A stretch of 64,000 bases of DNA from JABDGR01 sp964561455 (GCA_964561455.1 CAZLPS010000004.1:1-64000); one strand, 5' to 3'; shown: positions 8,668 to 18,352, counted from the stretch's first letter. Program-made: numbers and translations. Notes: generated by a model not told the origin, from the letters alone.

Positions 8668-9372
8668 ATGAAAATCATCAACGGCAAACCCGGTAGATTT
8701 CGGGACTGGCTTTTGGTCCTCGGGATAATCTTTTTCCTTTTTCTGATTTTTGGCCCCGTCGGAACCAGCTTTGGCACCATGGTGAGCGCCCGCCGGGCTG
8801 CGGCACAGGCCAGTCTTCGCGCCATTGCCCTTTCGTACGCCGACGTGGCCGCAAAGAATCCCGCTTGGGGCAATTCTGAATTCAAACCAAGTGAAACAAG
8901 CCACGCTCTGGCGATTAAGCTGGCAAAGGATGCGAATCTTAACGACGCAAGCCTTTGGGTGGTAAAGACCGACCTGAAACTGAACGGTGAATCCATTCCT
9001 CGATCTGTTCTCATGGGCGGTACCGAACCCCGGGAAGTCGACCCCGCTTTCGCCAAATTGGCCCTCTCTTATGAATTTGCGGTCAATTTTCCGGCCAACG
9101 CACCAAGTTTTTCCACGCCCCTGGCTTGGACCCGCGGCCTGCGTGCGGACGGCACGTGGGCGCCGGATTCGCCATGGCAGGGCGCTGGCGGGCATATCGC
9201 CTATCTCGACGGGCATGTGGAATGGTTTGAGAAACTGCAGCTCACCCAAGGCTACATTGCCCTCGTTAAATACGGTACTGCCACGCCCACCGTAAACATC
9301 CGCGAAGCCCTGCCACCGGGTGCGATTATTCTATCCGCCGAGCCTAATCTTTCCCCCTCGGCAAAACCCTGA
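8668..9372 (+). CDS. Pseudopilin-like protein with H-x9-DG type C-terminus
   Basis: This 234-residue protein has an N-terminal membrane helix (about residues 15-37: WLLVLGIIFFLFLIF) preceded by a basic stretch. Its extracytoplasmic part ends with GGHIAYLDGHVEWF. That ending matches the DGHV signature of prepilin-like proteins that are abundant in Planctomycetes and Verrucomicrobia. The canonical prepilin peptidase site (GFTLxE) is absent, so it is a diverged member that may simply be membrane-anchored. It lies between the esterases and the pectin lyases. Its function is unknown. Confidence 0.65.
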   Translation: MKIINGKPGRFRDWLLVLGIIFFLFLIFGPVGTSFGTMVSARRAAAQASLRAIALSYADVAAKNPAWGNSEFKPSETSHALAIKLAKDANLNDASLWVVKTDLKLNGESIPRSVLMGGTEPREVDPAFAKLALSYEFAVNFPANAPSFSTPLAWTRGLRADGTWAPDSPWQGAGGHIAYLDGHVEWFEKLQLTQGYIALVKYGTATPTVNIREALPPGAIILSAEPNLSPSAKP

Positions 9373-9439
9373 GCCAATCGATTTGAAAATTCCGTGAAAC
9401 TCCGCACCCGAATGCGGCGATTCTAACCGGAGAACCGGT

Positions 9440-9570
9440 AAAGTGGGGAGCAGGGAACAAAAGAGCACCAGAGGAAAGGGAGAAAGCCGCGAGCGGGCTT
9501 AACTCTTCTCTTGGCTGCTCCAAGTGGCCCTTCCCTCAGCCCCTTTGCTCCTCTGCTCCCTTGCACCTTT
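9440..9570. repeat. GGGGAGCAGGGA-type repeat, inverted arms
   Basis: A purine-rich arm (GTGGGGAGCAGGGAAC at about 9440) faces a pyrimidine-rich arm (CTCCTCTGCTCCCTTGC at about 9550-9567). The same family recurs at 23.36, 26.10, 26.80 and 57.23 kb. The spacer from 9373 to 9690 shows no gene. Confidence 0.6.
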
Positions 9571-9690
9571 TCCGGCTCCGCCCCTTCCGAGCTTGCATTG
9601 CCCGCGTGGAAGGCGTTGCATGGTCTGTTTTCGCTTCTGTTTGCGGGCTTTTCCCGGTCCCGTCTTTTAACCCCCTAGAAAGTTTGCCCC

Positions 9691-11958
9691 ATGAATACCC
9701 GACCCACCCCCGGTTTTCGCCAGCTTCTTACATTTGCCTCGCTTGCCACGGCCCTCGCCGTGTTCGCGCCTAGCCCGGCGACCGGAGCAACGGCTCCCGC
9801 TGCCGCCCCCGCCATTGTTGTCGCCAAACCGGATGCCAAGTATGGCGTGGCCATCACGGATGAAGGCAACACCTACCTGCTGAACAACGGCATTGTGGCG
9901 GCGCGCGTCAACAAGCGCTCAGGAGAGCTGATTCAGGTGATTTACAAGGGCGTGGACCGCGCCGGGCACGACCAGGGGGCCGTCGGGGTATGGGAGCAAG
10001 ACCCTTCCGGTGCAGCCGCATCGGGCGGCCTGACCCAAAGCATCACCATTGACCCGACGAAAAACGGGGGCGAGCGCGGCGAGGTTTCCATCAAGGGCGT
10101 GACGGGCGGCACGGTTACACTGACGCCGAACGCGCCCGGCGGCGGCACGAATTTTGACCTGGAAATCCGCTATGCGATGGGCCGCGGCGAAAGCGGCGTG
10201 CACGTCTACGCGATTTATTCGCACCCGGCCTCCTATGGCAACGGCCAGATGGGTTCGGAAAGCCGCTTCATTTTTCGGGTCAACCAATCCTTCGACTGGA
10301 TCACGACCGACCACGATCGCAACATGCTTGCCGCCGGCCCGCTAAACTGGGGTACGGGCGTAGTCGTCACGGCCAAGGAACAGCGCATCATGAGTCAGGG
10401 GCCGTATAAGAATTCCGTCGAACACAAATATACCTACAATGCCGTCCAGTTCCAGGCGCCGGCGTGGGGCTGGTCGAGCACGTCCGAACACATCGGCGTC
10501 TGGTTCATCAATCCGACCAATGAGTACAATAGCGGCGGCGCCTCAAAAAGAGAGCTCATGGCCCACTATGGTGACAACGATGATCCGGATCCCATCATTC
10601 TCAACTACTGGAAGGGCAGCCATTACGGCGGCTCCCAGCTCAATGTTGCCGCCGGCGAGGAATGGAGCAAGGTCATCGGCCCCATTTTCGTCTATGTCAA
10701 TTCCCTCGACAAATTCGAAACACCCTCAACGGCAGATATGGATACCTTCAAGGCCAGTTGGGGCAACCCCATTATTCCCCCGGCTTGGACGCACAACCAA
10801 ACGGCCCTTTATGAGGACGCACTTGCCCAAGCCAAAAAAGAGGCCGCAGCGTGGCCCTATGCCTGGGTCAAGAGCCCTGCCTATCTCCTCAAGGAACAAC
10901 GCGGCACGGTTACCGGAAAGGTGGTCCTCAATGACCCCTATGCCCCGGCCGGCTCCTCGAAACTCCTGCCCAACCTGACCATCGGTGTCGCCCATCCGGA
11001 TGGCGCGGGCGCAGGCGGCGCCGCTGGCGGCGGTTTCGGCGGTCGCGGCGGCAGCGACTGGGCGCACGACGCCAAGAATTATCAGTTTTGGGTCACGGGC
11101 AAGGCCGATGGCACCTTCACCATCCCGAATGTCAATCCTGGCACCTACACGCTCCACGCTTGGGCCGATGGCGTCCTCGGGAATCTCACTGCCACCAATA
11201 TAGTTGTCGAGGCCGGCAAAACCCTCGACCTGAAAAATGTGGAATGGAAGCCCGAGCGCTGGGGCTACCAAGTCTGGGAAATCGGCTACCCCAACCGCAC
11301 CCCGCGCGAATTCTTCAAAGGTGACAGCGAGAATTACTGGCTTTGGGGCTGGCCGCTGCGCTATTCCCTCCTCTTCCCGAACGATGTCACTTACACCATC
11401 GGCAAGAGTAATCCCGCCAAGGACTGGTTCTTCGAGCAGGTGCCGCACTCCACGGCGGACAAGGCGCTCTGGCTGAACCCCGAAGCCAAGGATCCCGCCA
11501 ACCAGCGCTTCGGCTGGGTTAAGGCGGAGTCTCGCGAGCAATACCCGAACACCACCAGCGGCGGCGGACCCTGGACCACTTATAACCGTGGCAGTGCCTC
11601 CACTTGGACGATCAAATTTGACATGGCCAAAGCTTCGCAAGGCGTGGCCACTCTCCGCATCGCGGCCTCTGGCGCCCAGGGTGGTGGCGGTTTGGCCATC
11701 AATGTCAACGGGCAGGCGGCCGGTTCCATGAGCTTCCAATCCAACGATGCCCTGCGTTACAACATTGACGCGACCGTCTGGCAGGAACGCCTATTAAGTT
11801 TTGACGCCTCGCTGCTGAAAGCCGGCGAGAATGTCATGACACTTACCGTTCCGGCCGGCGATGTTAAAACCGGGGTGGTTTACGATTATCTTCGCCTGGA
11901 GCTGAATGAAGCTTATAAAGTTGATGGTACGCCGGTGGCGGCAACCGCCGCCAGGTAA
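9691..11958 (+). CDS. Rhamnogalacturonan lyase-like polysaccharide lyase (PL4 type), secreted
   Basis: Rhamnogalacturonan endolyases cleave the rhamnose-galacturonate backbone of pectin by beta-elimination. The 755-residue protein has a signal peptide (about 1-32). Residues 45-390 form a large beta-rich catalytic-like domain. A carboxypeptidase-regulatory/FnIII-like domain follows (about 405-510; GTVTGKV...FTIPNVNPGTYTLHAWADG), then a C-terminal carbohydrate-binding-like domain beginning near GYQVWEIGYPNRT. This three-domain order and the VWEIG.P.RT phrase are typical of PL4. A Gly-rich insert (GAGGAAGGGFGGRGG) sits inside the middle domain. The PL1 pectate lyase follows 21 bp later. Confidence 0.85.
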   Translation: MNTRPTPGFRQLLTFASLATALAVFAPSPATGATAPAAAPAIVVAKPDAKYGVAITDEGNTYLLNNGIVAARVNKRSGELIQVIYKGVDRAGHDQGAVGVWEQDPSGAAASGGLTQSITIDPTKNGGERGEVSIKGVTGGTVTLTPNAPGGGTNFDLEIRYAMGRGESGVHVYAIYSHPASYGNGQMGSESRFIFRVNQSFDWITTDHDRNMLAAGPLNWGTGVVVTAKEQRIMSQGPYKNSVEHKYTYNAVQFQAPAWGWSSTSEHIGVWFINPTNEYNSGGASKRELMAHYGDNDDPDPIILNYWKGSHYGGSQLNVAAGEEWSKVIGPIFVYVNSLDKFETPSTADMDTFKASWGNPIIPPAWTHNQTALYEDALAQAKKEAAAWPYAWVKSPAYLLKEQRGTVTGKVVLNDPYAPAGSSKLLPNLTIGVAHPDGAGAGGAAGGGFGGRGGSDWAHDAKNYQFWVTGKADGTFTIPNVNPGTYTLHAWADGVLGNLTATNIVVEAGKTLDLKNVEWKPERWGYQVWEIGYPNRTPREFFKGDSENYWLWGWPLRYSLLFPNDVTYTIGKSNPAKDWFFEQVPHSTADKALWLNPEAKDPANQRFGWVKAESREQYPNTTSGGGPWTTYNRGSASTWTIKFDMAKASQGVATLRIAASGAQGGGGLAINVNGQAAGSMSFQSNDALRYNIDATVWQERLLSFDASLLKAGENVMTLTVPAGDVKTGVVYDYLRLELNEAYKVDGTPVAATAAR

Positions 11959-11979
11959 GCCCACCCTCCATTCTTTGCC

Positions 11980-13539
11980 ATGAAAATTCGCTTTACGGCG
12001 ATTGGCCTCACGGCGGCGCTCGCTTGGGCGTTTGTGCCCAACTCACCCATGCTAAACGGCGCCTCTGCCCCGGTTGCCGCTGATACGGCGCCGGACTCCA
12101 CCGGTACCCAGGGTACCGACGAGGCAAACCTGACGGACGCCCAGCGCGCGGCCCTCGAGAAAAGCGCGGATGCCGCCGCCAGCGCCGCGAAACTCGCCAT
12201 CGAGCAGGCGAACCCAAAACACCTGCCAGCGTTTCCCGGCGCAGAGGGTTTCGGCGCGCTCGCCACCGGTGGTCGCGGCGGGGAAATTGTCCACGTCACG
12301 AATTTGGCTGACTCCGGTACCGGCTCGTTCCGTGATGCCGTGAGCAAGCCCAACCGCATTGTCGTATTCGATGTTGGCGGCATCATCAAGATCGGCAAAG
12401 AAGTCACCGTCAGCAGCAACATTTCCATTGAAGGCCAGAGCGCCCCAGGCGAGGGCATTTGCATCTACGGCAACGGTGTTTCGCTCGGCGGGCAATCGAA
12501 CATCATTGTGCGCTATCTGCGGTTTCGCGAAGGCATTGACGGCGACGCCGGCAAGAAAGCGCTCGGCATGGACCGCAGCAGCAATATCATCATTGACCAT
12601 TGCTCCATTTCGTGGGGCCGCTGGGACGATCTCGGCATCACCGTGGGCAGCACCGCCATCACGGTGCAGAATTGCATCATCTCCGAAGCCATCCATCAAC
12701 AGGCCTTTGGCGCATTAATAGACACGGTGACCAACGTCACCCTGAGCCACAATCTCTGGATGAGCAACGTCAGCCGCAATCCGAAGGTCAAGGGCACCAT
12801 TCAATACATTAACAACGTGGTGTACAATTGGGGCGGAACAGGATTGTGCGGCGGCCACTCCGGCGCCAACCACGACCTCGATGTCATCAACAACTATTTC
12901 ATCAAGGGCCCTTCGTCCAATGATCGTTTTGCCGGGGAATTTAAAGCCACGGACCATGTTTATCAGGACGGCAATTACGTGGATCTGGATGCCGACGGCA
13001 AGCTCAACGGGAAATTGGCGCTCCCTGCGGACTTTCACCGTGCCAGTGAAGGCGGCGGCTACACCCTCCCCACGTTCGTCAAGTCGGCTGCGATGCATCC
13101 CCTGACTCCAGTCACCACTCAAAGCGCCGCGGACGCCTATGCGAAAATCGTCGCCGAGGTTGGATGTTCGCTTCACCGCGACTCTGTCGATGGCCGGTTG
13201 ATCAGCGAACTCACGTCCCTGGGCACCACGGGTGCGACGCTTCCACAGGAACCGCACGCGCCGAATGGGCCCAACGGAAAGCCGGATAAAACCAATCCCG
13301 TTTATGTGGCCGCCAATGCCAAAGTCATTGACGTCGCCCGAAAACTTTGCGACACCTTGGGCGAAATCAAGGGCGGCCCGGCCAGCGCGGACACCGACCA
13401 TGATGGCATTCCCGATGAGTGGGAAAAGACCCACGGCCTCGATCCCAAGGACCCCTCGGATGCGGCCAAGCTCGATAAATCGGGTTACACCAACATCGAA
13501 GTTTATTTAAACAGCCTGGTCGTGCCGGTGGCGAAATGA
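11980..13539 (+). CDS. Secreted pectate lyase (PL1-like) with C-terminal calcium-binding-type repeat
   Basis: Pectate lyases cleave polygalacturonate with calcium. This 519-residue protein has a signal peptide (residues 1-24), an N-terminal helical linker, and a right-handed beta-helix from about residue 75 (FPGAEGFGALATGGRGG, VTNLADSGTGSFRDAV, IIIDHCSISWG, NNVVYNWGG), all typical of bacterial PL1 and pectate-lyase-like proteins. Residues about 465-519 contain DTDHDGIPDEWE, a thrombospondin type 3/EF-hand-like calcium motif, and then GYTNIEVYLNSL. It sits 21 bp after the PL4-like gene, so the two probably act together on pectin outside the cell. Confidence 0.88.
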   Translation: MKIRFTAIGLTAALAWAFVPNSPMLNGASAPVAADTAPDSTGTQGTDEANLTDAQRAALEKSADAAASAAKLAIEQANPKHLPAFPGAEGFGALATGGRGGEIVHVTNLADSGTGSFRDAVSKPNRIVVFDVGGIIKIGKEVTVSSNISIEGQSAPGEGICIYGNGVSLGGQSNIIVRYLRFREGIDGDAGKKALGMDRSSNIIIDHCSISWGRWDDLGITVGSTAITVQNCIISEAIHQQAFGALIDTVTNVTLSHNLWMSNVSRNPKVKGTIQYINNVVYNWGGTGLCGGHSGANHDLDVINNYFIKGPSSNDRFAGEFKATDHVYQDGNYVDLDADGKLNGKLALPADFHRASEGGGYTLPTFVKSAAMHPLTPVTTQSAADAYAKIVAEVGCSLHRDSVDGRLISELTSLGTTGATLPQEPHAPNGPNGKPDKTNPVYVAANAKVIDVARKLCDTLGEIKGGPASADTDHDGIPDEWEKTHGLDPKDPSDAAKLDKSGYTNIEVYLNSLVVPVAK

Positions 13540-13597
13540 CGGTCTTGAGTTTGCCACTTGAGTGTGCGATAGTGGCGTTTGAAATCCTTCCCTCCCC

Positions 13598-14104
13598 ATG
13601 AAACGCTTTGCCTTCTGGATCATTGTGGCCGCCTATGTCGCCGTACCCGCCGGATTGCTGTATTTTGTGGGGAAGCCGATTGCGCCGCCGCCGTTGCCCG
13701 TGGCGAAGCTGGCCGAAAAGGTCGAGGGCAGGCCTTATCCCTTTGGCACCTCCGTCGTTTCAGGCGTGAAACTTGGCGCCAAGAACCAGATTATCACGCT
13801 GGCGCAGGACGGCTACCAGGTGAAGCTCGCGAGTGCCGACGAAGTGGCTATTTTCAGGAAGAACCCGGCCACCTACATGGCAAAAATCACCGACGCCTAT
13901 AAAACCGCCCGGCCCTGCCCGCTGACGGTTTGCCCGGTAATGGGCGACTCGCTCGACGCCGACTCGTTCGCCTTTGTCTACGAAGGGCGGGAATTCAAGT
14001 TTTGTTGCGATGCCTGCATGGATGATTTTGAGAAGGACCCGGCCAAATTCTTGCAGATTTGGGATGACGCCGCAGCGCATAAAACGGCCGACGCGAAAAA
14101 GTAA
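13598..14104 (+). CDS. Membrane-anchored YHS-domain protein
   Basis: This 168-residue protein has an N-terminal membrane anchor (FAFWIIVAAYVAVPAGLLYFV). Its C-terminal YHS/TRASH-like domain (about residues 105-150) contains TVCPVMGDSL and FKFCCDACMDDFEKDP. YHS domains bind metal ions through their Cys residues and often accompany metal transport or redox proteins. Five Cys residues are present in the domain region. It follows the pectate lyase but has no evident functional link to it. The metal is not predictable from sequence. Confidence 0.7.
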   Translation: MKRFAFWIIVAAYVAVPAGLLYFVGKPIAPPPLPVAKLAEKVEGRPYPFGTSVVSGVKLGAKNQIITLAQDGYQVKLASADEVAIFRKNPATYMAKITDAYKTARPCPLTVCPVMGDSLDADSFAFVYEGREFKFCCDACMDDFEKDPAKFLQIWDDAAAHKTADAKK

Positions 14105-14379
14105 CTCTGGTGGGTGGTTGAAAATTAATCGGCCGGCAGGATAAGCCCTTGCGGCCCAAGAGGTTTTGCCACACCTAGATGGTCCGCCTCGGCCGAAGAT
14201 GGGCCGGGAGAACCGAGTCCTTTGCCAATTGGCCAGCATTGCCGCGGTCAACCATACAAACAAACGTATGAATTCTGTTTATATTTTTTAAGAAAACTTG
14301 CGAAACTTGTATGCGCTTTCGAACGTTAGTATCTGATTACCTCCAGATTACGCTCGCCCCCCCTTTACCGTACACATCC

Positions 14380-15558
14380 ATGACCAGGCGGTCGCTGTCC
14401 TTTATACTATTGTCAGTCATTGCTTTGGCCTTCGTCCCACCGGCCCGCGGCCAGGACGGAGCCGTGCTGCACTGCCAGCCGGGTCCATGGGGGCGCATAG
14501 ACTACCATTACGTCTACTTGGCCGCGCCAGATAACATTCTCGACGAATATCCCCTGCCCAGCCCCCAGACGCGTTGGTGCTTCGCCTTGCATACCCCGGA
14601 GTGGGTGAAAACCTTTCTTGCCACCACCGGCCTCGATGCGCCCACCATTACCCGCCTCGTCACCGATGTGCGCAGCCAGCCTGATGAAGAGGGCGTCATC
14701 ACCCTGTTTCCGACCGAGCCCGAGGTGCTGGGCCTGGCGCCAGGCGGACGCGATATTTTGTATCACGAACTGGCCAAATACGAGGTCAATCCCTACTTCC
14801 ATGACCCCATTTGCATCCCCGACGGCAAAGTGGATGATTGGCTCCGCGGTGGCGGCATCCCTGCCAACGTCGTTGAAATCATCCGCAAGCTCGCCTACCA
14901 CAGCGGCGAAGGCTGGTATTTCAGTGATTTGCGCCTTATCCTCAAGTATGCTCAGAGCGACCTCGAGGCCCGGCATTGGGCCAAAACCCTCACCCGTGTG
15001 CGGGCCGTTGTCGCCAATCTGCACGTGGATGACACCGACAATCTCCCGGCTTTGCGCAAATACTGGAGCGCTGATTTCCACCGCACGGACGCCCTGCCGA
15101 TGCTCGACGCCGCCGCCGCCCTCGACGGCGGATCCAGCCTCGACCTCACCCACCTCTTTCCACCACTGCCGCGCCGCCTCGTCTACTCGTACACTTCTCC
15201 AGATATCGAACGGACCGGCCAGACACCCAATTGCCACTGGACTTCGCTCAACTTTTTCAATTACACGCGGCAGAACATCCTGCTCGACCTCAAGCTGGCC
15301 ACCAGTGCGGTCCTCGACAACTATGATAAAGTCTCCGCCCCCTACGCCTTTGGCGACGTGCTTTTTTTTCTCACGGAGACGGGCGACGCCTACCACTCCT
15401 GCGTGTATGTCGCCGACAACCTGGTGTTCACCAAGAACGGCGAAAACGAAATGATGCCCTGGCTGCTGACCCGCCTGGAAGACGTCAAGCAACTCTACGG
15501 CCGCGAAGCCAATTACAAAATCCAAGCTTTCCGCCGCAAGTGGCCGGAAGGGAATTGA
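14380..15558 (+). CDS. Secreted NlpC/P60-like (papain-fold) protein, tentative
   Basis: The start at 14380 gives a clean signal peptide (MTRRSLSFILL...ARGQ); the frame is open upstream to 14311. The 392-residue product has a helical middle and a C-terminal part (about 295-380) resembling an NlpC/P60 fold. A Cys precedes a helix (NCHWTSLNFFN), then comes GDVLFFLTETGDAYHSCVYVADNLVFTKNG, in which GDVLFF and a His before a beta strand match the usual GDL.FF...HVGIYLG pattern. If right, it would hydrolyse peptide or amide bonds, possibly in peptidoglycan. The match is by motif pattern only; the N-terminal 290 residues are unassigned. Confidence 0.55.
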   Translation: MTRRSLSFILLSVIALAFVPPARGQDGAVLHCQPGPWGRIDYHYVYLAAPDNILDEYPLPSPQTRWCFALHTPEWVKTFLATTGLDAPTITRLVTDVRSQPDEEGVITLFPTEPEVLGLAPGGRDILYHELAKYEVNPYFHDPICIPDGKVDDWLRGGGIPANVVEIIRKLAYHSGEGWYFSDLRLILKYAQSDLEARHWAKTLTRVRAVVANLHVDDTDNLPALRKYWSADFHRTDALPMLDAAAALDGGSSLDLTHLFPPLPRRLVYSYTSPDIERTGQTPNCHWTSLNFFNYTRQNILLDLKLATSAVLDNYDKVSAPYAFGDVLFFLTETGDAYHSCVYVADNLVFTKNGENEMMPWLLTRLEDVKQLYGREANYKIQAFRRKWPEGN

Positions 15559-15694
15559 GGCGATTGCAGAAAGAAGAAACAAGGGGGCGCAGCTCGCAGA
15601 AATAGGACGCGCAGGCAACGCGCGTATGCGCATACCGGAGGACAAAATTAGGCGCGCACCAAGCCACCCGGCACCTCAGTTGCAGACAAAAAAA

Positions 15695-15726
15695 GGCCGG
15701 CGACCCTACCCCTAAGGTCGCCGGCC
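15695..15726. terminator. Strong bidirectional-type terminator hairpin
   Basis: A perfect 11-bp stem GGCCGGCGACC/GGTCGCCGGCC with a 10-base loop is flanked by a run of A on its left (a T-run on the minus strand) and by a T-rich stretch on its right. It ends the gene at 15558 and could also end minus-strand transcription from the right. Confidence 0.85.
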
Positions 15727-15767
15727 ACTTATTTTCTATTTTATACCCCAAATGCTGAACAATTAAG

Positions 15768-16007
15768 TCAGCGTGGATAATAAACCCCAATATGGAGAGA
15801 AATGCAATAACTTTCTTCAGGCAAATGCACTAAAATGATGGCAGTAGGGGGTTTAATGCTAAAAATTGTCGTGTCTAATTGAGCCGCGGTGGGTCCAAAA
15901 ATGGTTGATGACCCGCAGCTTGCCGCTGTATTCGCATTCGCCAACACGAAAAAAGGGCGAAACTCGCGCCTTTCGGCGCGGTTGCCCATAGCGAGGATTC
16001 GCCGCCG
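15768..16007 (-). other. Spacer with a doubtful short minus-strand frame
   Basis: Between the terminator and the next gene (15727-16084) there is no convincing gene. A minus-strand frame ending at 15768 could encode about 80-90 residues and points into the hairpin at 15695-15726, which has a T-run for that strand. Its translation has no domain, signal or family resemblance, so I leave it as an unproven frame or a possible small RNA locus. Confidence 0.2.
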
Positions 16008-16084
16008 GAACATTGTCATTGCCGGTGCCGCCTTAACTTTGTTCAATGAACTGCCCGCCCCCGCCGCGGTGGCACCTTGCGTCC

Positions 16085-17581
16085 ATGAAGTCCCGCTTAA
16101 TTTTTATTCTCGTGCCCCTGTTGGGATTTTGGGCTTACATGGCGTGGTGGCTCTATCGGGCGAATCAGCCCATGGCGAGCAACGTCATTACTCATGCGCC
16201 AGGTCCAGTGGCAGTCGTAGGCACGCTTAAGCCGGCAGATTTTGCCGCGGATCAATTCCGGCCGCCCTCCGGGACGCTAAAGACAGCGGTCCTGGAAGCC
16301 CTGCAACTCCCCGCCGGGCCCGCCCGTTTGGCAGCGGTGCTCGCGGCCTTTAACCATTGGGTGCGGGACTATCCGGGCGAGGCTATGACGTGGGGCGAAG
16401 ACGACCTTGAGGGTAAGGAACGACTCGCCTGCATGAAATCTGGCATCACCATATGGTCTAATCAAGATGCCGCCGCCGCCGCCGACTGGCTCGATGGCAT
16501 GTCCGCGGATGCGAGCAAGGTGGACACCGTCGTTGCCCTGTTGAATGACTGGGGGCAAAGAGATGGCAAAGCTGCGGCTGACTGGCTGCTGACAGTGACC
16601 AACCCCGTTCAGCGCAATCAAGGCGTCAAAGCCCTGGCGGAAACTTGGTCGAAGGCCGAACCGGCGGTGGCCACGCAATGGGCCATGGAATATTTTACCG
16701 ATGCCAATGATGCTTCCGCCTTGCAAGCCACCCTCGCCAATTGGGTGAAAAAAGATCCAAAGGGTGCCTCCGATTATGTTGGAAATTTGCCGACAGGCGA
16801 CGGGCAGAACATTGCCTTTAACAATCTCGCCCTCCAATGGGCTGCCGTTGACCCCCTTTCCGCCTCAGCTTGGGCGGCGGCGATTGGCGACCCGCGCCAG
16901 CGCGAAGAAGCCTTGGTCAACGTGGTGGATTCCTGGGCCCAGTGGGAGCCCACGAAGGCCGCCGTGGCCATTGGCAACTTCACCGACTCCGACGCCCAAC
17001 TGGCCGCCGCTGCCGCACTGGTGGGCCGCTGGGTGGATAGCGACGCCGTTGCGGCCTCCGCCTGGATCAATCTCCAGCCCGCCGGCGAGATGAAGGACAC
17101 GGCCATTTCCTCATTCAGCAACGGTCTCTTTTACCATGACCCGACCAGTTCACTCACTTGGGCCATGGCGATTCAAGATCCGTCCATGCGCGGTGACCAG
17201 TTGGCGGTTCTCGGCAGCGAGTGGCTCCATTACGATCCGGAGACCGCCCTGAATTGGATAAATAGTAATCTCCCCGCCGACATCAAAGACCAAATTCTGA
17301 CGGAGTCCAGCTCCCAGGCAAACGAGCCGGCCGATGCCACTACGATATCCGAACCCACCGTTGAGGCCGCTCCTGCGCCAACTCAACAAACTGGCCCAGT
17401 CATCTGGACAAGCCCGATTCCTGAAGCGCCGGAGGCGGCGCAAGCGGCAACCCCGGAAACGCCGCCAGCGCCTCAACCAATTCAATTCAATATTCCCTTT
17501 GACCCCGGCACGCCGCCGACGGATTCACCGGAAAATCCACCCACGGAAGCGCCCGTCAGCAGCCCGGGTGTGACTAACTAG
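16085..17581 (+). CDS. Membrane-anchored alpha-solenoid-like repeat protein with Pro-rich tail
   Basis: The start at 16085 gives an N-terminal anchor (SRLIFILVPLLGFWAYMAWWLY). Residues about 90-400 contain roughly ten 30-residue helical repeats with a recurring AA.W....P..R.....VV..W...DP.AA pattern (for example AAAADWLDGM, AAADWLLTVTNPVQRNQG, SASAWAAAIGDPRQREEAL, AASAWINLQPAGEMKDTAI). Such repeat proteins are frequent in Verrucomicrobia, to my knowledge without assigned function. The last 100 residues are Pro/Glu/Ala-rich and probably disordered. It is likely a periplasmic scaffold, but that is inference. Confidence 0.7.
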   Translation: MKSRLIFILVPLLGFWAYMAWWLYRANQPMASNVITHAPGPVAVVGTLKPADFAADQFRPPSGTLKTAVLEALQLPAGPARLAAVLAAFNHWVRDYPGEAMTWGEDDLEGKERLACMKSGITIWSNQDAAAAADWLDGMSADASKVDTVVALLNDWGQRDGKAAADWLLTVTNPVQRNQGVKALAETWSKAEPAVATQWAMEYFTDANDASALQATLANWVKKDPKGASDYVGNLPTGDGQNIAFNNLALQWAAVDPLSASAWAAAIGDPRQREEALVNVVDSWAQWEPTKAAVAIGNFTDSDAQLAAAAALVGRWVDSDAVAASAWINLQPAGEMKDTAISSFSNGLFYHDPTSSLTWAMAIQDPSMRGDQLAVLGSEWLHYDPETALNWINSNLPADIKDQILTESSSQANEPADATTISEPTVEAAPAPTQQTGPVIWTSPIPEAPEAAQAATPETPPAPQPIQFNIPFDPGTPPTDSPENPPTEAPVSSPGVTN

Positions 17582-17627
17582 CCCGGTTTGGGCAACAGGC
17601 CCCGAACCTGAAAGTCTTGCGCTTTGA

Positions 17628-18137
17628 TTATTTTTTTCCCTCGTCTTGGGCCGGCTTGTCATCCCCCGAAAATGGCGGCTTCGAACTTAGATCGTCTGCA
17701 TACGGTGCCATCATGCTTTTGATGTGCGGGCTGAAATAACGTTTGTTTTGTTTGATGGCCTCAATCCCGTTTTTCAACCCTTGCAGGCCCTCGGCCTTCT
17801 CCACGAAGGCGTCCGTGCCGCCTTGCAAGGCGGTCCGAATTGTATGGGGGTTGACGGTGGCGGTAAAAATGAGCACCTTCGCCTCCGGGAGTTTGCGCTT
17901 GAGGATGTTCAGGATTTCGAGGCCGTTTACTTCGGGCAGACGGATGTCCACCACGACCAAATCCGGCTTGGTATCCATCACACCCTTCAGGGCGTCATGA
18001 CCATTGCCACTGGAGCCCACGATTTCCATGTCCGTAAAATTTCGAATGTACTCGGAACAGAAATCAAGGACCATAACTTCGTCTTCGATGAGGTAAACCC
18101 GTTTAATCACGGGCCCATTATGCAGCATGATTCCCAT
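17628..18137 (-). CDS. Single-domain response regulator (CheY-like receiver)
   Basis: Receiver domains accept a phosphoryl group from a histidine kinase. The domain starts at VIKRVYLIEDEV (acidic pair), has the phosphorylation site in LVVVDIRLPEVNG, the Thr in LIFTATV and the Lys in AFVEKAEG. There is no DNA-binding domain; a 45-residue charged tail follows. The frame is open upstream to 18350, but that N-terminal part does not look conserved, so I place the start at 18137; 18128 is also possible. No kinase is adjacent, so the partner is unknown. Confidence 0.82.
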   Translation of the reverse strand: MGIMLHNGPVIKRVYLIEDEVMVLDFCSEYIRNFTDMEIVGSSGNGHDALKGVMDTKPDLVVVDIRLPEVNGLEILNILKRKLPEAKVLIFTATVNPHTIRTALQGGTDAFVEKAEGLQGLKNGIEAIKQNKRYFSPHIKSMMAPYADDLSSKPPFSGDDKPAQDEGKK

Positions 18138-18352
18138 GCTGTCAAAGTGAAACCCCCCAAATACGCGATGATACTTTCCGGCCTGGGGGATTGCCCCCGC
18201 CCTGCCAAGCAGGTCTTTTACCGAGGGTCGAAAAGGCGGCCCTTGTAAATTGGTCATAACCATGCCTCTTGGCCCGAGCCATCTGGTTCCGTGTGATTTT
18301 GCGTGCGATTTTGCAAAATATGCGCCATGCTTGGGCCTTGAATCCCGCACCC

